Assembly (NCBI RefSeq): GCF_036245865.1
Contig: NZ_BTTW01000008.1
Coordinates: 288,396-352,395, forward strand
Reading direction: 5' to 3'
Length of the DNA stretch: 64,000 nt
From: Corallococcus caeni
Lineage (GTDB): Bacteria > Myxococcota > Myxococcia > Myxococcales > Myxococcaceae
Below are positions 26,338 through 35,248 of this stretch, piece after piece. Made by a program: the position numbers and the translations under genes. Each line of letters begins with the position of its first letter. Position 1 is the stretch's first letter. The notes under the pieces are model-generated. The model had not been told where the DNA came from, did no database searches, and was given only the letters and a program-made list of their open reading frames with translations.

Positions 26338-27282
26338 ATGGCCACTCCGAGTCTCCCGTCGTCGAGTGTCGCGCTTGAAGCAAGACCCCCTCTGGCCCGC
26401 GTCTGGTGGCTCGCGCTGCGGCCCAAGACGCTGACCGCCTCCATCGCGCCCACGGTGCTGGGCTGGGCCTTCGCCCACGCGGAGGGCAGCTGGCGGCCGG
26501 TGCCCGCGCTCACGTTCCTGGTGGGCTTCGTGCTCATGCAGATCGTCAGCAACCTGGTGAACGACTACGCGGACTTCGAGCGCGGCGCGGACACCGAGGC
26601 GCGCCTGGGGCCGGCGCGCGTCACGCAGAAGGGCTGGCTGTCCGCGCGCGAGGTGGCGACGGCCGCGGCGCTGGCGTTCACCGGCTCCTCGCTCGCGCTG
26701 CTGCTGCTGACGCAGGCGGAAGGGTGGACGGTGTTCGCGGGCGGCGCCTTCTGCCTGGCGGGCGCGGTCTTCTACTCCGCGGGCCCCATCCCCCTGGGCT
26801 ACCTGGGGCTGGGGGACGTGCTGGTGCTGATCATCTTCGGGCTCTTGGGGGTGAGCGGCAGCTACGTCGTGCTCACCCACCACGTCACGCCGGCCGTGCT
26901 GCTGGCGGGGCTGTCCATGGGCCTGTTCTCCGCCGGCATCCTCGCGGTGAACAACCTGCGCGACCGCAAGACGGACGTCGTCGCCGGCAAGCGCACGCTC
27001 GTGGTGCGATTCGGCCAGCGCTTCGGGCAGTGGGAGTACACGCTGGCGGTGGGCGGCGCGTTCGTGCTCCCGGTGCTCGCCTGGCTGGCGCTGCCGGAGC
27101 ACGCGGGGGGCTGGCTCTTCACGCTGGCGGCCCTGCCGCTCGCGGTGAAGCAGATCCGCGCCATCTGGCGCGAGGACGGCGGGGCGCTCAACCCGCACCT
27201 GGGCAAGACCGCGGCGCTGGGGCTCGTCTTCGCGCTGCTCCTGTCCGCGGGCCTCAGCCTCTGGCCCCAGACGACGCCCTGA
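26338..27282 (+). CDS. menA: 1,4-dihydroxy-2-naphthoate polyprenyltransferase (menaquinone synthesis)
   Basis: 314 aa UbiA-superfamily membrane prenyltransferase with about nine helices. The two Asp-rich motifs are VNDYADFERGADTEARLGP (near 80-100; the GADTEARLGP form is typical of MenA) and NNLRDRKTDVVAGKRTL in the second half. The reaction attaches a polyprenyl chain to DHNA with loss of CO2, giving demethylmenaquinone. It lies just upstream of a cytochrome gene group in the same direction, which fits menaquinone-based respiration. Confidence 0.88.
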   Translation: MATPSLPSSSVALEARPPLARVWWLALRPKTLTASIAPTVLGWAFAHAEGSWRPVPALTFLVGFVLMQIVSNLVNDYADFERGADTEARLGPARVTQKGWLSAREVATAAALAFTGSSLALLLLTQAEGWTVFAGGAFCLAGAVFYSAGPIPLGYLGLGDVLVLIIFGLLGVSGSYVVLTHHVTPAVLLAGLSMGLFSAGILAVNNLRDRKTDVVAGKRTLVVRFGQRFGQWEYTLAVGGAFVLPVLAWLALPEHAGGWLFTLAALPLAVKQIRAIWREDGGALNPHLGKTAALGLVFALLLSAGLSLWPQTTP

Positions 27283-27323
27283 GTCAGGCGCGGCGGGCGC
27301 CCCAGCCCCCCTGCGCGATCTGA

Positions 27324-27344
27324 AGTCCGCGAATTGCGCGGACT
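27324..27344. terminator. Hairpin after menA (terminator or operator)
   Basis: AGTCCGCG (27324-27331) pairs with CGCGGACT (27337-27344) around AATTG. It begins 42 bp after the menA stop and is followed by an AT-richer stretch (ctcataatg), so it may terminate menA or mark the promoter of the cytochrome genes that begin at 27519. Confidence 0.45.
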
Positions 27345-27518
27345 CTCATAATGTGGTCAGTTCGATGCGATGAGGTGTTCTCCTCCCAACCCTTCCTGGA
27401 CCTCACCGTCTCCGCGTGGCGGAGCGTTGGCGGCGTCGGGAAGGGTGGGACGCGTGGGCCCGCGCGTGAGGACACCTGCTCCCTTTCCTTCCCCCGTCTG
27501 CCTCCGGCCTCGTCTTCC

Positions 27519-29429
27519 ATGAATCGCTCAATCCTGTTGAAGAGCGCGTGGTGCGCCCTGCTGGTGCCCCTGCTGTCCTGCAACCTCCTCAAGGTCACTG
27601 ACGACGAGGGGTCCACCACGGGTCGCGGCGCCAAGCGGTTCGACCCCTACCAGGGGCTCAACTCCGGCGCGATCCGGCTCAGCCTCCAGTACATCAACGG
27701 CTGCGCCTTCCTGCCCAACGGGCAGATGGTGGCGAAGAACGGCGTGCCCGTCCCGTACCCGGACGTGTGCATCACGCCGCTGGCGCCCAACCCGCTGACG
27801 CTGTCGCCTCCCACCGGGACGCTGCAGATCCTGTCGGACAACCAGTACTTCCTGAACCAGTTCTCCGTGTCGGAGACCGTGGTCAACCAGCACAACAACC
27901 CCAACGACCTGACGGCCGCGCTGTCGTGGATCAAGACCCAGACGGTGTTCGCCGGCCTGGACTGGACCAACGTCAACCAGGGCCCGGACGAGTGGAGCTT
28001 CTACAGCCTCGCGGGGGCCGTGGAGGACTGCTGGACGCGCGAGGTGCTGTTCGGCAACGCGAACTGGCAGAAGGTGAAGGACGACACCATCACCGTGGAG
28101 GTGCTGGACGAGACGGGCACCTCGCGCGCGAGCCAGACGTACCTGCGCTCGGAGCTGCTGGCCTCCTCTCCCTACGCCGGCCACAGCCGCTTCGCCTGGC
28201 GGTCGGAGAACCTGAAGCCGCCGCGCTTCCCCGGCGACAAGGACCCCGGTACCGTGACGGGCTTCCCGGGCGGCCTGGACCAGAGCCCCACCACCCGCAC
28301 CGTCGCGCGCGTGGACATGGTGGGCAGCACCAACCCCTTCAAGGTGCTGCGCATCCCGCGCCTGTCGGGCCCCGGCGCGCTCAAGGCCACCTGGAGCCAG
28401 CTGCCGGACAAGCCGTTCTACTTCCCGGTGACCTACGTCATCCCGGATGACCGCCCGTCCACCTGCACCGACGACGCCGGCAACCCGGTGCAGTGCAGCC
28501 CGGGCCTGGACTCGCGGCTGGTGTTCTCGCCCCCGAAGGAGGGCAGCTTCTACAAGCCCGGCGAGGACGTGAGCCTCTACGTGGACCTGCGCGACAGCGC
28601 GGGCGCCCACCTGCACTCCAAGGACCTGCTGCCCAGCGCGCGGCAGATCATCGCCGGCCAGTCCAACGGCATCCAGACGTTCGTGCCCGGCGTCATCGCG
28701 TCCGTCATGGAGAACGACTCCATCTCCAACGTGGCCATCGCGGGCCCGCTGCAGGACCTCCAGGTGCTGGGCAACCCCAGCGACGAACCCCAGTTCTTCG
28801 CCAAGCCGTTCCCGTTCGCCCTCTACGATGACGCCACGCTCACGGGCCTGACGCCGGGCCTCATCGACTACCAGTGGCCCACGCGGCAGACGTTCACGCT
28901 GCCGGCGAACGCGAAGCCGGGCACCTACGTGGCGCTGGTGAAGTTCAACCGCGCGTCCATGGGCGAGCGCGTTGCGAAGCTCAACCCGTTCTTCTTCCAG
29001 GTGGGCCAGGACGAGCCGACGACGTACCCGGGCAACGTGGGCAACTGCCAGATCTGCCACCGCGGCGTGCTGTCGCTGGACAACCTGCGCCACGGCCTGT
29101 CGGTGGACCACATCGAAAGCTGCAAGGTCTGCCACCACTACGACACGGACACGGTGGGCCGCACGCAGGAGATGGTGCACCGCATCCACATGAACTCGCC
29201 CAGCTACCCGGCGAACCGCGCGGACTGCACCGTGTGCCACCTGACGCGCAAGAGCACGGAGCGGCCCAGCCTGGCGCTGTGCGGCTCGTGCCACATCTCC
29301 CAGCACGGTGACGAGTTCTTCCAGATCGCCTTCAACCAGCGCGGCACGCCCAGCAAGTTCGGCAACTGCGCGCAGACGTGCCACGGCGGCGATCAGCTCC
29401 CCGCCGGCCACATCCTCCCCGTGAAGTAG
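27519..29429 (+). CDS. Multihaem c-type cytochrome, surface lipoprotein (OmcA/MtrC-like)
   Basis: 636 aa from ATG 27519; the frame is open upstream but that part has no signal-peptide character. Lipobox LVPLLSC places Cys near residue 18-20. The C-terminal 130 residues carry five haem-c motifs: CQICH (from residue 510), CKVCH, CTVCH, CGSCH and CAQTCH (from residue 617, the CX3CH form). The first 500 residues are beta-rich, resembling the split beta-barrel domains of OmcA/MtrC-type cytochromes but not firmly assignable. It likely sits on the outer membrane and moves electrons. It is followed by a lipoprotein after 3 bp. Confidence 0.85.
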   Translation: MNRSILLKSAWCALLVPLLSCNLLKVTDDEGSTTGRGAKRFDPYQGLNSGAIRLSLQYINGCAFLPNGQMVAKNGVPVPYPDVCITPLAPNPLTLSPPTGTLQILSDNQYFLNQFSVSETVVNQHNNPNDLTAALSWIKTQTVFAGLDWTNVNQGPDEWSFYSLAGAVEDCWTREVLFGNANWQKVKDDTITVEVLDETGTSRASQTYLRSELLASSPYAGHSRFAWRSENLKPPRFPGDKDPGTVTGFPGGLDQSPTTRTVARVDMVGSTNPFKVLRIPRLSGPGALKATWSQLPDKPFYFPVTYVIPDDRPSTCTDDAGNPVQCSPGLDSRLVFSPPKEGSFYKPGEDVSLYVDLRDSAGAHLHSKDLLPSARQIIAGQSNGIQTFVPGVIASVMENDSISNVAIAGPLQDLQVLGNPSDEPQFFAKPFPFALYDDATLTGLTPGLIDYQWPTRQTFTLPANAKPGTYVALVKFNRASMGERVAKLNPFFFQVGQDEPTTYPGNVGNCQICHRGVLSLDNLRHGLSVDHIESCKVCHHYDTDTVGRTQEMVHRIHMNSPSYPANRADCTVCHLTRKSTERPSLALCGSCHISQHGDEFFQIAFNQRGTPSKFGNCAQTCHGGDQLPAGHILPVK

Positions 29430-29432
29430 GGG

Positions 29433-30563
29433 ATGCGACCCGCCATGCAAAAAGCCCTCTTCGTCGGAACGCTGCTCGGCGCGGCCCTGCTGAACGCCGC
29501 CTGCACGGAATCCTCCAACTCGCCCGCGTCATCCACCTTCACGCCGCGCCCCACCTACGAGAACCGCGAGCCGGAGGGCCTCTCCTCCCGGCTGACCGGC
29601 TTCACGGTGGATCCGGAGGCCTACTTCATCAACCTGGCCAACTGCGCGCCGCCGCCCGCGCAGTGCGCGCTGCCGCCGCTGTACGCGGAGTTCAGCCCGC
29701 TGCTCCAGCGCGCGGTGGTGCGCAACGCGCCCATCACCCTGCAGGACACGGTGCCGGACCCGGCCACGGGCCGGCCGCCCGACCCGGCACCGCCCACGCT
29801 GTCCAGCGCCGCTGGCCTGTGGACCCTGGACAAGGTGCCCACGCGGCGGGGTCCGCCGTTCTTCGTCCTGTCCCCGGGCGGGCCGTCCGCGCAGGTCAAG
29901 CTGGCCAACGACGTCCCGGCGCCGTTCCCGCTGCCGCCCGTGGCCGAGGGCAACTACCTGCCCACGCTGACCATCCGCCCGGTGGTGCCGGCGCACAGCG
30001 CGTGCGTGGGCCTGGAAGCGCTCCAGGTGAGCGACAAGGGCATCATGGAGGCGGTGGCGAAGTACCTGACCCTCACCGACGGCACGTCCGTGACGGTGGC
30101 GGACCTGCTCAACCCGGCCCGCTTCGGCGGCATCACGGTCTTCTGGCTGTACCGCCCGGGCTTCCCGGTGTTCCGCGTGCCCGCGTCCAACACCACCGTG
30201 GAGGCCTCGTCCGGCCGCGTGCTCAACATCGAGTGGGCGCCCGTCGGCGCGCTGCCGCCGCCGCTCGTGCCCTTCCAGTCCACGCGTGGCTTCTTCATCC
30301 CGCCCGGTCCGCCGGCGCCCAACAGCAGCCTGGGGCTGGTGGCCATCGTCCACCCGCCGCTGATGGGGCCGCCGGGCAACGTGACGTACACGGCGAAGGA
30401 CGCCACGACGAGCGTGCCGGAGAACCGCCCCTGGTCGCTGATGCCGCTCGCGCTCCCGCAGATCCCTGGCCTCGTCACGTTCGCGGGACTGCAGATGTCG
30501 CCCGCGGTCCCGTCCAAGACGCCCTCGATTCCCCCGCCCAGCACCTGCCTGCCTGGGCAGTAG
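29433..30563 (+). CDS. Lipoprotein in the cytochrome operon, unknown function
   Basis: 376 aa. Signal peptide MRPAMQKALFVGTLLGAALLNAAC with lipobox LNAAC, then a Ser/Pro/Thr tether. The mature part is Pro-rich and beta-like, with two Cys (ANCAPPPAQCALPP) close together and HSACVG later. It contains no CXXCH haem motif. It starts 3 bases after the multihaem cytochrome stop, so it is surely co-translated and probably a structural partner of that cytochrome on the cell surface. Confidence 0.78.
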   Translation: MRPAMQKALFVGTLLGAALLNAACTESSNSPASSTFTPRPTYENREPEGLSSRLTGFTVDPEAYFINLANCAPPPAQCALPPLYAEFSPLLQRAVVRNAPITLQDTVPDPATGRPPDPAPPTLSSAAGLWTLDKVPTRRGPPFFVLSPGGPSAQVKLANDVPAPFPLPPVAEGNYLPTLTIRPVVPAHSACVGLEALQVSDKGIMEAVAKYLTLTDGTSVTVADLLNPARFGGITVFWLYRPGFPVFRVPASNTTVEASSGRVLNIEWAPVGALPPPLVPFQSTRGFFIPPGPPAPNSSLGLVAIVHPPLMGPPGNVTYTAKDATTSVPENRPWSLMPLALPQIPGLVTFAGLQMSPAVPSKTPSIPPPSTCLPGQ

Positions 30564-30663
30564 CCGCCGCACCCGTCTCAACGCCTGCGCTCCGTCCACC
30601 CCTCCCCGTGGGGAGGCCGGAGCGTCCGTGTTTCGTCCCCGTTCGTCCGGAGCAACGTTCCCC

Positions 30664-31917
30664 ATGATGAAGAAGATCCTGCTGGCCATTGGAGTGCTGG
30701 TCGCCCTGGTCTTGATTGGCGCGGGTACCGCCATGGGCGTGGCCACCCACAAGATCAACAAGACGTATGACTATGTGGCGCTGCCCAACATCACGCGCGA
30801 CAGCTCGCCGGAGGGCATTGCCCGCGGTGAGCAGGTCTTCCGCGCGGTGTGTGGCGAGTGTCACGCGGGCGGTGGCAACACCAAGCCCGTGGGCGGTCGG
30901 ATGCACGACTTCCCGCCCGACCTGGGCACCTTCTACTCGGCGAACATCACGTCCGACATGGAGAAGGGCGTGGGCGCCTGGACGGACCAGGAGATCGCCC
31001 GCATGGTGATCAACGGCATCGACAAGAGCCACCACTTCCGCCCCATGCCCCCGTTCCCCAACATGGGTGACAAGGACATCGCGGCGGTCATCGGCTTCAT
31101 GCGCTCCGGGCACCCGGACTTCGCGCCGGAGAAGGCCCAGCCGCCGCGCTCCGAATTGACGCCCCCGGGCCGGATGGTGTTCGCGTTCGCCATGGGCATC
31201 AACGACAAGAGCCGCACGGAAGCCGTGCCCGTGCCCGTGAAGGCGGCGGACTCCGTGGAGTACGGCCGCTACCTGGCGGGCAGCGTCTACGACTGCGTCT
31301 TCTGCCACTCGCCGGGCTTCGACGGCAGCGCGGTGAAGCTGCAGCACCCGGACACCGTGCTGAGCGGCGGCTTCGAGTTCGACCTCACGCCGCTGGGCGG
31401 CGAGGGCAAGCTGCTGTCGCCCAACATCACCGTCAGCGAGACGGCCGGCATCGGCAAGTGGACGCTGGATGAGTTCAAGCACGCCATGGTCACCGGCGTG
31501 ACGCCGGGCGGCTACATCCTGCGCCCGCCCATGCCCAAGTACCGCTACGCGGACGACGTGGAGCTCGCGGCCCTCTACACCTTCCTGCGCTCCATGAAGC
31601 CCAACGACAAGGTCGTCCCGCCCCCCAGCGGTGGCCGCCCCAAGGCGGAGCCCTCCGCCGACCCGGAGAAGATGTTCAGCTCCCTGGGCTGCGCCACCTG
31701 CCACGCCCCCGGCAAGGCCTACGAGGCCAAGCTCCAGGGCGCCAAGGGCAAGGCCCCCGAGGAAGTGGCGAAGTGGATCCGCAACCCGGAGTCCTTCAAG
31801 CCCGGCACGCAGATGCCCACCTACGAGACCCTCGTCGACGAGAACAACGCCCTGGCGCTCGCGAAGTACGTCCTGGGCAAGACGGGCGGCAGCGTCAGCG
31901 AAGGCACCGCCCCCTGA
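30664..31917 (+). CDS. Membrane-anchored trihaem cytochrome c
   Basis: 417 aa from ATG 30664. An N-terminal helix (LLAIGVLVALVLIGAGTAMGV) anchors it to the inner membrane. Three cytochrome-c domains carry CGECH (from 63), CVFCH (from 211) and CATCH (from 343), with distal Met-type ligands in PMPPFPNM, PPMPKYRY and GTQMPTYE. The layout resembles the trihaem cytochrome subunits of membrane alcohol/gluconate dehydrogenases, but no dehydrogenase gene is adjacent. It probably relays electrons across the periplasm to or from the outer-membrane multihaem lipoprotein encoded upstream. Confidence 0.87.
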   Translation: MMKKILLAIGVLVALVLIGAGTAMGVATHKINKTYDYVALPNITRDSSPEGIARGEQVFRAVCGECHAGGGNTKPVGGRMHDFPPDLGTFYSANITSDMEKGVGAWTDQEIARMVINGIDKSHHFRPMPPFPNMGDKDIAAVIGFMRSGHPDFAPEKAQPPRSELTPPGRMVFAFAMGINDKSRTEAVPVPVKAADSVEYGRYLAGSVYDCVFCHSPGFDGSAVKLQHPDTVLSGGFEFDLTPLGGEGKLLSPNITVSETAGIGKWTLDEFKHAMVTGVTPGGYILRPPMPKYRYADDVELAALYTFLRSMKPNDKVVPPPSGGRPKAEPSADPEKMFSSLGCATCHAPGKAYEAKLQGAKGKAPEEVAKWIRNPESFKPGTQMPTYETLVDENNALALAKYVLGKTGGSVSEGTAP

Positions 31918-31938
31918 GTTTGACGAAGTTGTGACAAA

Positions 31939-31968
31939 GCCCCCGCGTGAGTGTCGACACGCGGGGGC
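31939..31968 (+). terminator. Hairpin terminator after the cytochrome operon
   Basis: GCCCCCGCGTG (31939-31949) and CACGCGGGGGC (31958-31968) form 11 perfect pairs over an 8-nt loop, 22 bp after the trihaem cytochrome stop. No strong U tract follows, which is normal for this GC-rich genome. Confidence 0.75.
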
Positions 31969-32074
31969 CGTTGAAACAGTTCCCCACTTCCGGGGTGGGC
32001 CGCTGTCACAGGATGTGCAGGTTGATATAAGCTTTCATGCGAAGTCGTTCCCCCACCCCGCGGAGCGTCATTCC

Positions 32075-33031
32075 ATGACTGTTTCACCGGCCTCCCCCTC
32101 GTCCCACCACAAGCAGCGTTCGAAGCCCGTCCACCTCCATGAGACGAAGGCGCCGGACGCGCAGGGACCCATCCAACTGGATGACGTGCTCTGGAACCCC
32201 GTCGACGCCGAGGAGGCGCTGGAGGGGCTGGAGAAGATCCTCGGCCGGCTGAATGCGCGCAACGACTCACGCGCCATCTTCCTGGACATCTACGCCATCG
32301 TGACCCGGAAGGTCGTCCACCTGCTGAGCCGGCCGGACGCGGGGGGCTTCCTGGAGCCCGAGTGGCTGTCCCACCTGACGGGCCGCTTCGCGGAGGAGGC
32401 GCTCATCGCGGTGCGCGACTCGCTGAAGAACCTGCCGCTGCCCACCGCGGCGTGGCGCTTCGCGACGCACTACCCGGCGCAGGGGCTCACGCAGCCGTAT
32501 CAGGACGCGCTCTTGGGCGTGAGCGCCCACATCAACCACGACCTGGGAATGGTCGTCTACGACAACATCGCGCACCAGTCGCCGCCGGCGGATGCGCGCC
32601 GCATGGCGCGCTACCGGCACGACTACTTCCACGTGAACGAGATCCTCCGCTCGTGCATCCCGGAGTGCCTGGACCTGCTCGCCGAGCGCTATCACTGCAC
32701 GTCCACGAAGCTGCTGCTGAAGGTGCCCTTCAGCCGCCCCGTGGTGGAGCGGGCCGTGATGCAGATGCTCATCGTCTGGCGGCAGCGCGTCTGGGAGAAC
32801 GTCGTCGCGATGCTGGAGGCGCAGACGCCCGAGGAGTACCAGGCCGTCGTGGAGCGCGTGCGCACGACGTCCGGCCGCATTGCCCAGGCGCTGTGCGCGG
32901 ACAAGGCGCTATGGCGGACGGTGCGCGGCGAGGCGCCGCCCTTCAGCCTGGACCTGCCGCCGGAGGCGTGGCCCGGCGTGGTGCCGCCCGCGCCGGACGC
33001 GGACGTGGCCGTCAACGCCCGCGCCAGCTAG
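32075..33031 (+). CDS. DUF5995 family protein
   Basis: 318 aa from ATG 32075. A polar, His/Lys-rich N-terminus leads into a helical domain with the conserved HINHDLGMVVYDN and RYRHDYFHVNEIL histidine motifs that mark DUF5995; the His/Asp pattern suggests a metal site but this is inference. No signal peptide. It is separated from the cytochrome genes by a terminator and converges on the Omp85-like gene with a 9-bp gap. Function unknown. Confidence 0.78.
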   Translation: MTVSPASPSSHHKQRSKPVHLHETKAPDAQGPIQLDDVLWNPVDAEEALEGLEKILGRLNARNDSRAIFLDIYAIVTRKVVHLLSRPDAGGFLEPEWLSHLTGRFAEEALIAVRDSLKNLPLPTAAWRFATHYPAQGLTQPYQDALLGVSAHINHDLGMVVYDNIAHQSPPADARRMARYRHDYFHVNEILRSCIPECLDLLAERYHCTSTKLLLKVPFSRPVVERAVMQMLIVWRQRVWENVVAMLEAQTPEEYQAVVERVRTTSGRIAQALCADKALWRTVRGEAPPFSLDLPPEAWPGVVPPAPDADVAVNARAS

Positions 33032-33040
33032 CGGGCCGCC

Positions 33041-34459
33041 TCAGGAGGGCGTGACTCCGGCCACGAGGTAGAAGCGCAGCTGGCCGGAGTTGACGCCGTA
33101 TGCGACGTCCACGCCCAGCAGGGGCAGCACGACGTTGTTGAGGTACAGCCGCAGGCCCGCGCCCACGCCCTGGGCCACGGTGACGGCCGGCTGTTCTGGC
33201 GAATACGACTCCGGCAGGTAGCCGCGGATGTTGCGTCCCCTGGCGTCGAAGAGGATCCCGTCGGAGGGCAGGTCCCGCCACGCGATGGCGCCCGTGTCGG
33301 AGAAGCCCACGCCGCGGAAGGCCAGCGACTTCACCTTGAAGAGGGGGAAGTGGTACTCGGCGGTGAAGGTGAGCCGGGTGTCGCCGCGGAACTGCCGGTA
33401 CTGGAAGCCGCGCAGCGTGGTGCCGCCCATCACCAGCTCCTGGTGGAAGGGCAGGTCCTTGCCCACGGCCAGCTCGCCGCGCAGCACCAGGTTGTGCTCG
33501 CTGAAGAAGCGCAGTCCCTGGCGGTAGAGGATGCCGAACTTGCGGTAGCGGAACTCGCTCCACACGCCCGGGACGGACACCTCGTAGGAGCCCTCCAGGT
33601 TGAGCCCCTCCGTCACCGCGTGCAGCGTCTGGCGCGAGTCCAGGCCCACCATGAAGCGCAGCGACGTGTCGCGCAGGGACGGGCCGGTGGAGAACGCCTG
33701 CGACGTCACCGGCTTCTTCGGATCCGGAGCCTGCGCGTCGATGCTGGACAGGCGGTACTTCGCCGCCGCGCGGACGCGCTCGAAGAGGATGAAGCCCAGC
33801 TCGGAGCTGAGGGACGCGGAGTTCATGCGCGTGCGCCGGAGGATCTCCGGGTCGTCCTGGCTGGCGTCCGGACTGTACTCGTCCACGCGGTCGCTGCGCA
33901 GCTGCCCCTCCAGGCTGAACTTGAGCTGCGGCAGGCCGAAGAGGATGGGGTCCAGGAAGCCCACGTACACGCCGCTCTCGCCGGTGCTCACCTGCGCCGC
34001 GACGGCGAGCTTCTTCGCGCGACCGCCCAGGTTGTTCTCCGCGTAGAGCAACCCGCCGCCGGTGTTCGCGGAGGACAGCGCCACCGTGGGGGCCACGACC
34101 CACGACGCCTTGTCCTTCACCCGCAGCACCAGCCGCACGCGCCCGTCGGGCAGGGGCTCCGTGCTCACGTGCACGTCCTGGAACAGCCCCGTGGCCAGGA
34201 GCCGCCGCTCCACCTTCTCCAGCTCCTCGCTGTCCACCTCGTCGCCCACGTCCAGCTGCCCGAACGCGCGCACCGTCGACGACGTCGTCTTGTTCGCGCC
34301 CTCCACCGTCACCTCCGCCACCTCCGGGCGGTGGAGCGCGGGCACGGGCGTGTCCTCGTCGGCGTGGGCCAAGGGGGCGGCCAGGCCCGTCAGGGCCACG
34401 GCGAGCAGGGACAGGTGAGGGCGGAAGCGGGGGCGCGGCACGCCCTGCTCATACCGCAC
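33041..34459 (-). CDS. Omp85-superfamily outer-membrane protein (POTRA + barrel)
   Basis: 472 aa. Signal peptide LSLLAVALTGLAAPLAHA; one POTRA-like domain follows (EVAEVTVEGANKTTSSTVRAF...VERRLLATGLFQDVHVSTEP...RLVLRVKDK), then a C-terminal barrel with the bacterial surface antigen motifs (GGTTLRGFQYRQFRGD, GVGAGLRLYLNNVVLPLLGVDVAYG). It is too short, with too few POTRAs, to be the main BamA and is more like a TamA/ShlB-type or accessory Omp85 protein. Substrate unknown. It is divergent from the MaoC-like gene. Confidence 0.85.
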   Translation of the reverse strand: MRYEQGVPRPRFRPHLSLLAVALTGLAAPLAHADEDTPVPALHRPEVAEVTVEGANKTTSSTVRAFGQLDVGDEVDSEELEKVERRLLATGLFQDVHVSTEPLPDGRVRLVLRVKDKASWVVAPTVALSSANTGGGLLYAENNLGGRAKKLAVAAQVSTGESGVYVGFLDPILFGLPQLKFSLEGQLRSDRVDEYSPDASQDDPEILRRTRMNSASLSSELGFILFERVRAAAKYRLSSIDAQAPDPKKPVTSQAFSTGPSLRDTSLRFMVGLDSRQTLHAVTEGLNLEGSYEVSVPGVWSEFRYRKFGILYRQGLRFFSEHNLVLRGELAVGKDLPFHQELVMGGTTLRGFQYRQFRGDTRLTFTAEYHFPLFKVKSLAFRGVGFSDTGAIAWRDLPSDGILFDARGRNIRGYLPESYSPEQPAVTVAQGVGAGLRLYLNNVVLPLLGVDVAYGVNSGQLRFYLVAGVTPS

Positions 34460-34678
34460 GGTCCACGGGCCCCGGCTGTTTCAGCGGGTGTCGGCCGGCT
34501 CGGGCGCGCGATGCTCAACGTTTGCGCCCGGTACGCTCGGCGCCGGGCCGACAGTGCGCCCTGGAGGACAGTGGCCACCGCGCCCGCGGGAGGCCCCCTT
34601 GCTGATGAAGGGGCACCCTGCGCGCGGATATATTATCCTCATCATCTGGATATGCACCCATCTTGGAGGGACGCGGGC

Positions 34679-35155
34679 ATGGCTTCGACGGAAGAGGGTG
34701 GGCGGCAGGCGTTGTTCCTGGACGACCTGTCGGTGGGGCAGAAGTTCATCAGCGGCACGCACGCGCTGGACGCGGCGCAGATCATCGCCTTCGCGCGGGA
34801 GTTCGACCCGCAGGGCTTCCACCTGGATGACGCCGCGGCGAAGGAGACGCTCTTCGAGGGGCTGGCGGCGAGCGGCTGGCACACGGCGGCCCTCACCATG
34901 AAGCTCAACGTGCAAAGCGGACTGCCCTTCAAGGGCGGCATCGTGGGGGCGGGCGGGGACATCCGCTGGCCCAGGCCCACGCGCCCGGGGGACGTCCTTC
35001 ACGTGGAGAGCGAGGTGCTGGAGATCATCCCGTCGCGGACGCGGCCGGACCGGGGCATCGCCACCGTGCGCAGCGAGACGCGCAACCAGAAGGGCGACGT
35101 GGTGCAGGTGCTGGTCGCGAAGCTGGTGCTGCCCCGCCGCCCGGCGAGCGGCTGA
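34679..35155 (+). CDS. MaoC-like hotdog-fold dehydratase
   Basis: 158 aa from ATG 34679, preceded by tggaggg. It has the (R)-hydratase/MaoC pattern: DLSVGQKFISGTHALD, IIAFAREFDPQGFHLDDAAA (catalytic Asp/His region, D-P-x-x-x-H), LFEGLAASGWHTAAL and GPTRPGDVL-type ending (WPRPTRPGDVLHVESEV). Such enzymes hydrate trans-2-enoyl thioesters. It is followed 93 bp later by a fatty acid desaturase on the same strand, in keeping with a lipid role. Confidence 0.85.
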   Translation: MASTEEGGRQALFLDDLSVGQKFISGTHALDAAQIIAFAREFDPQGFHLDDAAAKETLFEGLAASGWHTAALTMKLNVQSGLPFKGGIVGAGGDIRWPRPTRPGDVLHVESEVLEIIPSRTRPDRGIATVRSETRNQKGDVVQVLVAKLVLPRRPASG

Positions 35156-35248
35156 GCGGGACGGGACGCTTTGCGTCAGCGCGGGTGGAGGCTACCGTGC
35201 GGCCCGTTTCTGTCCGGGTCCCCGTCCCGCTCCCGAGGAGTCCTTCGC

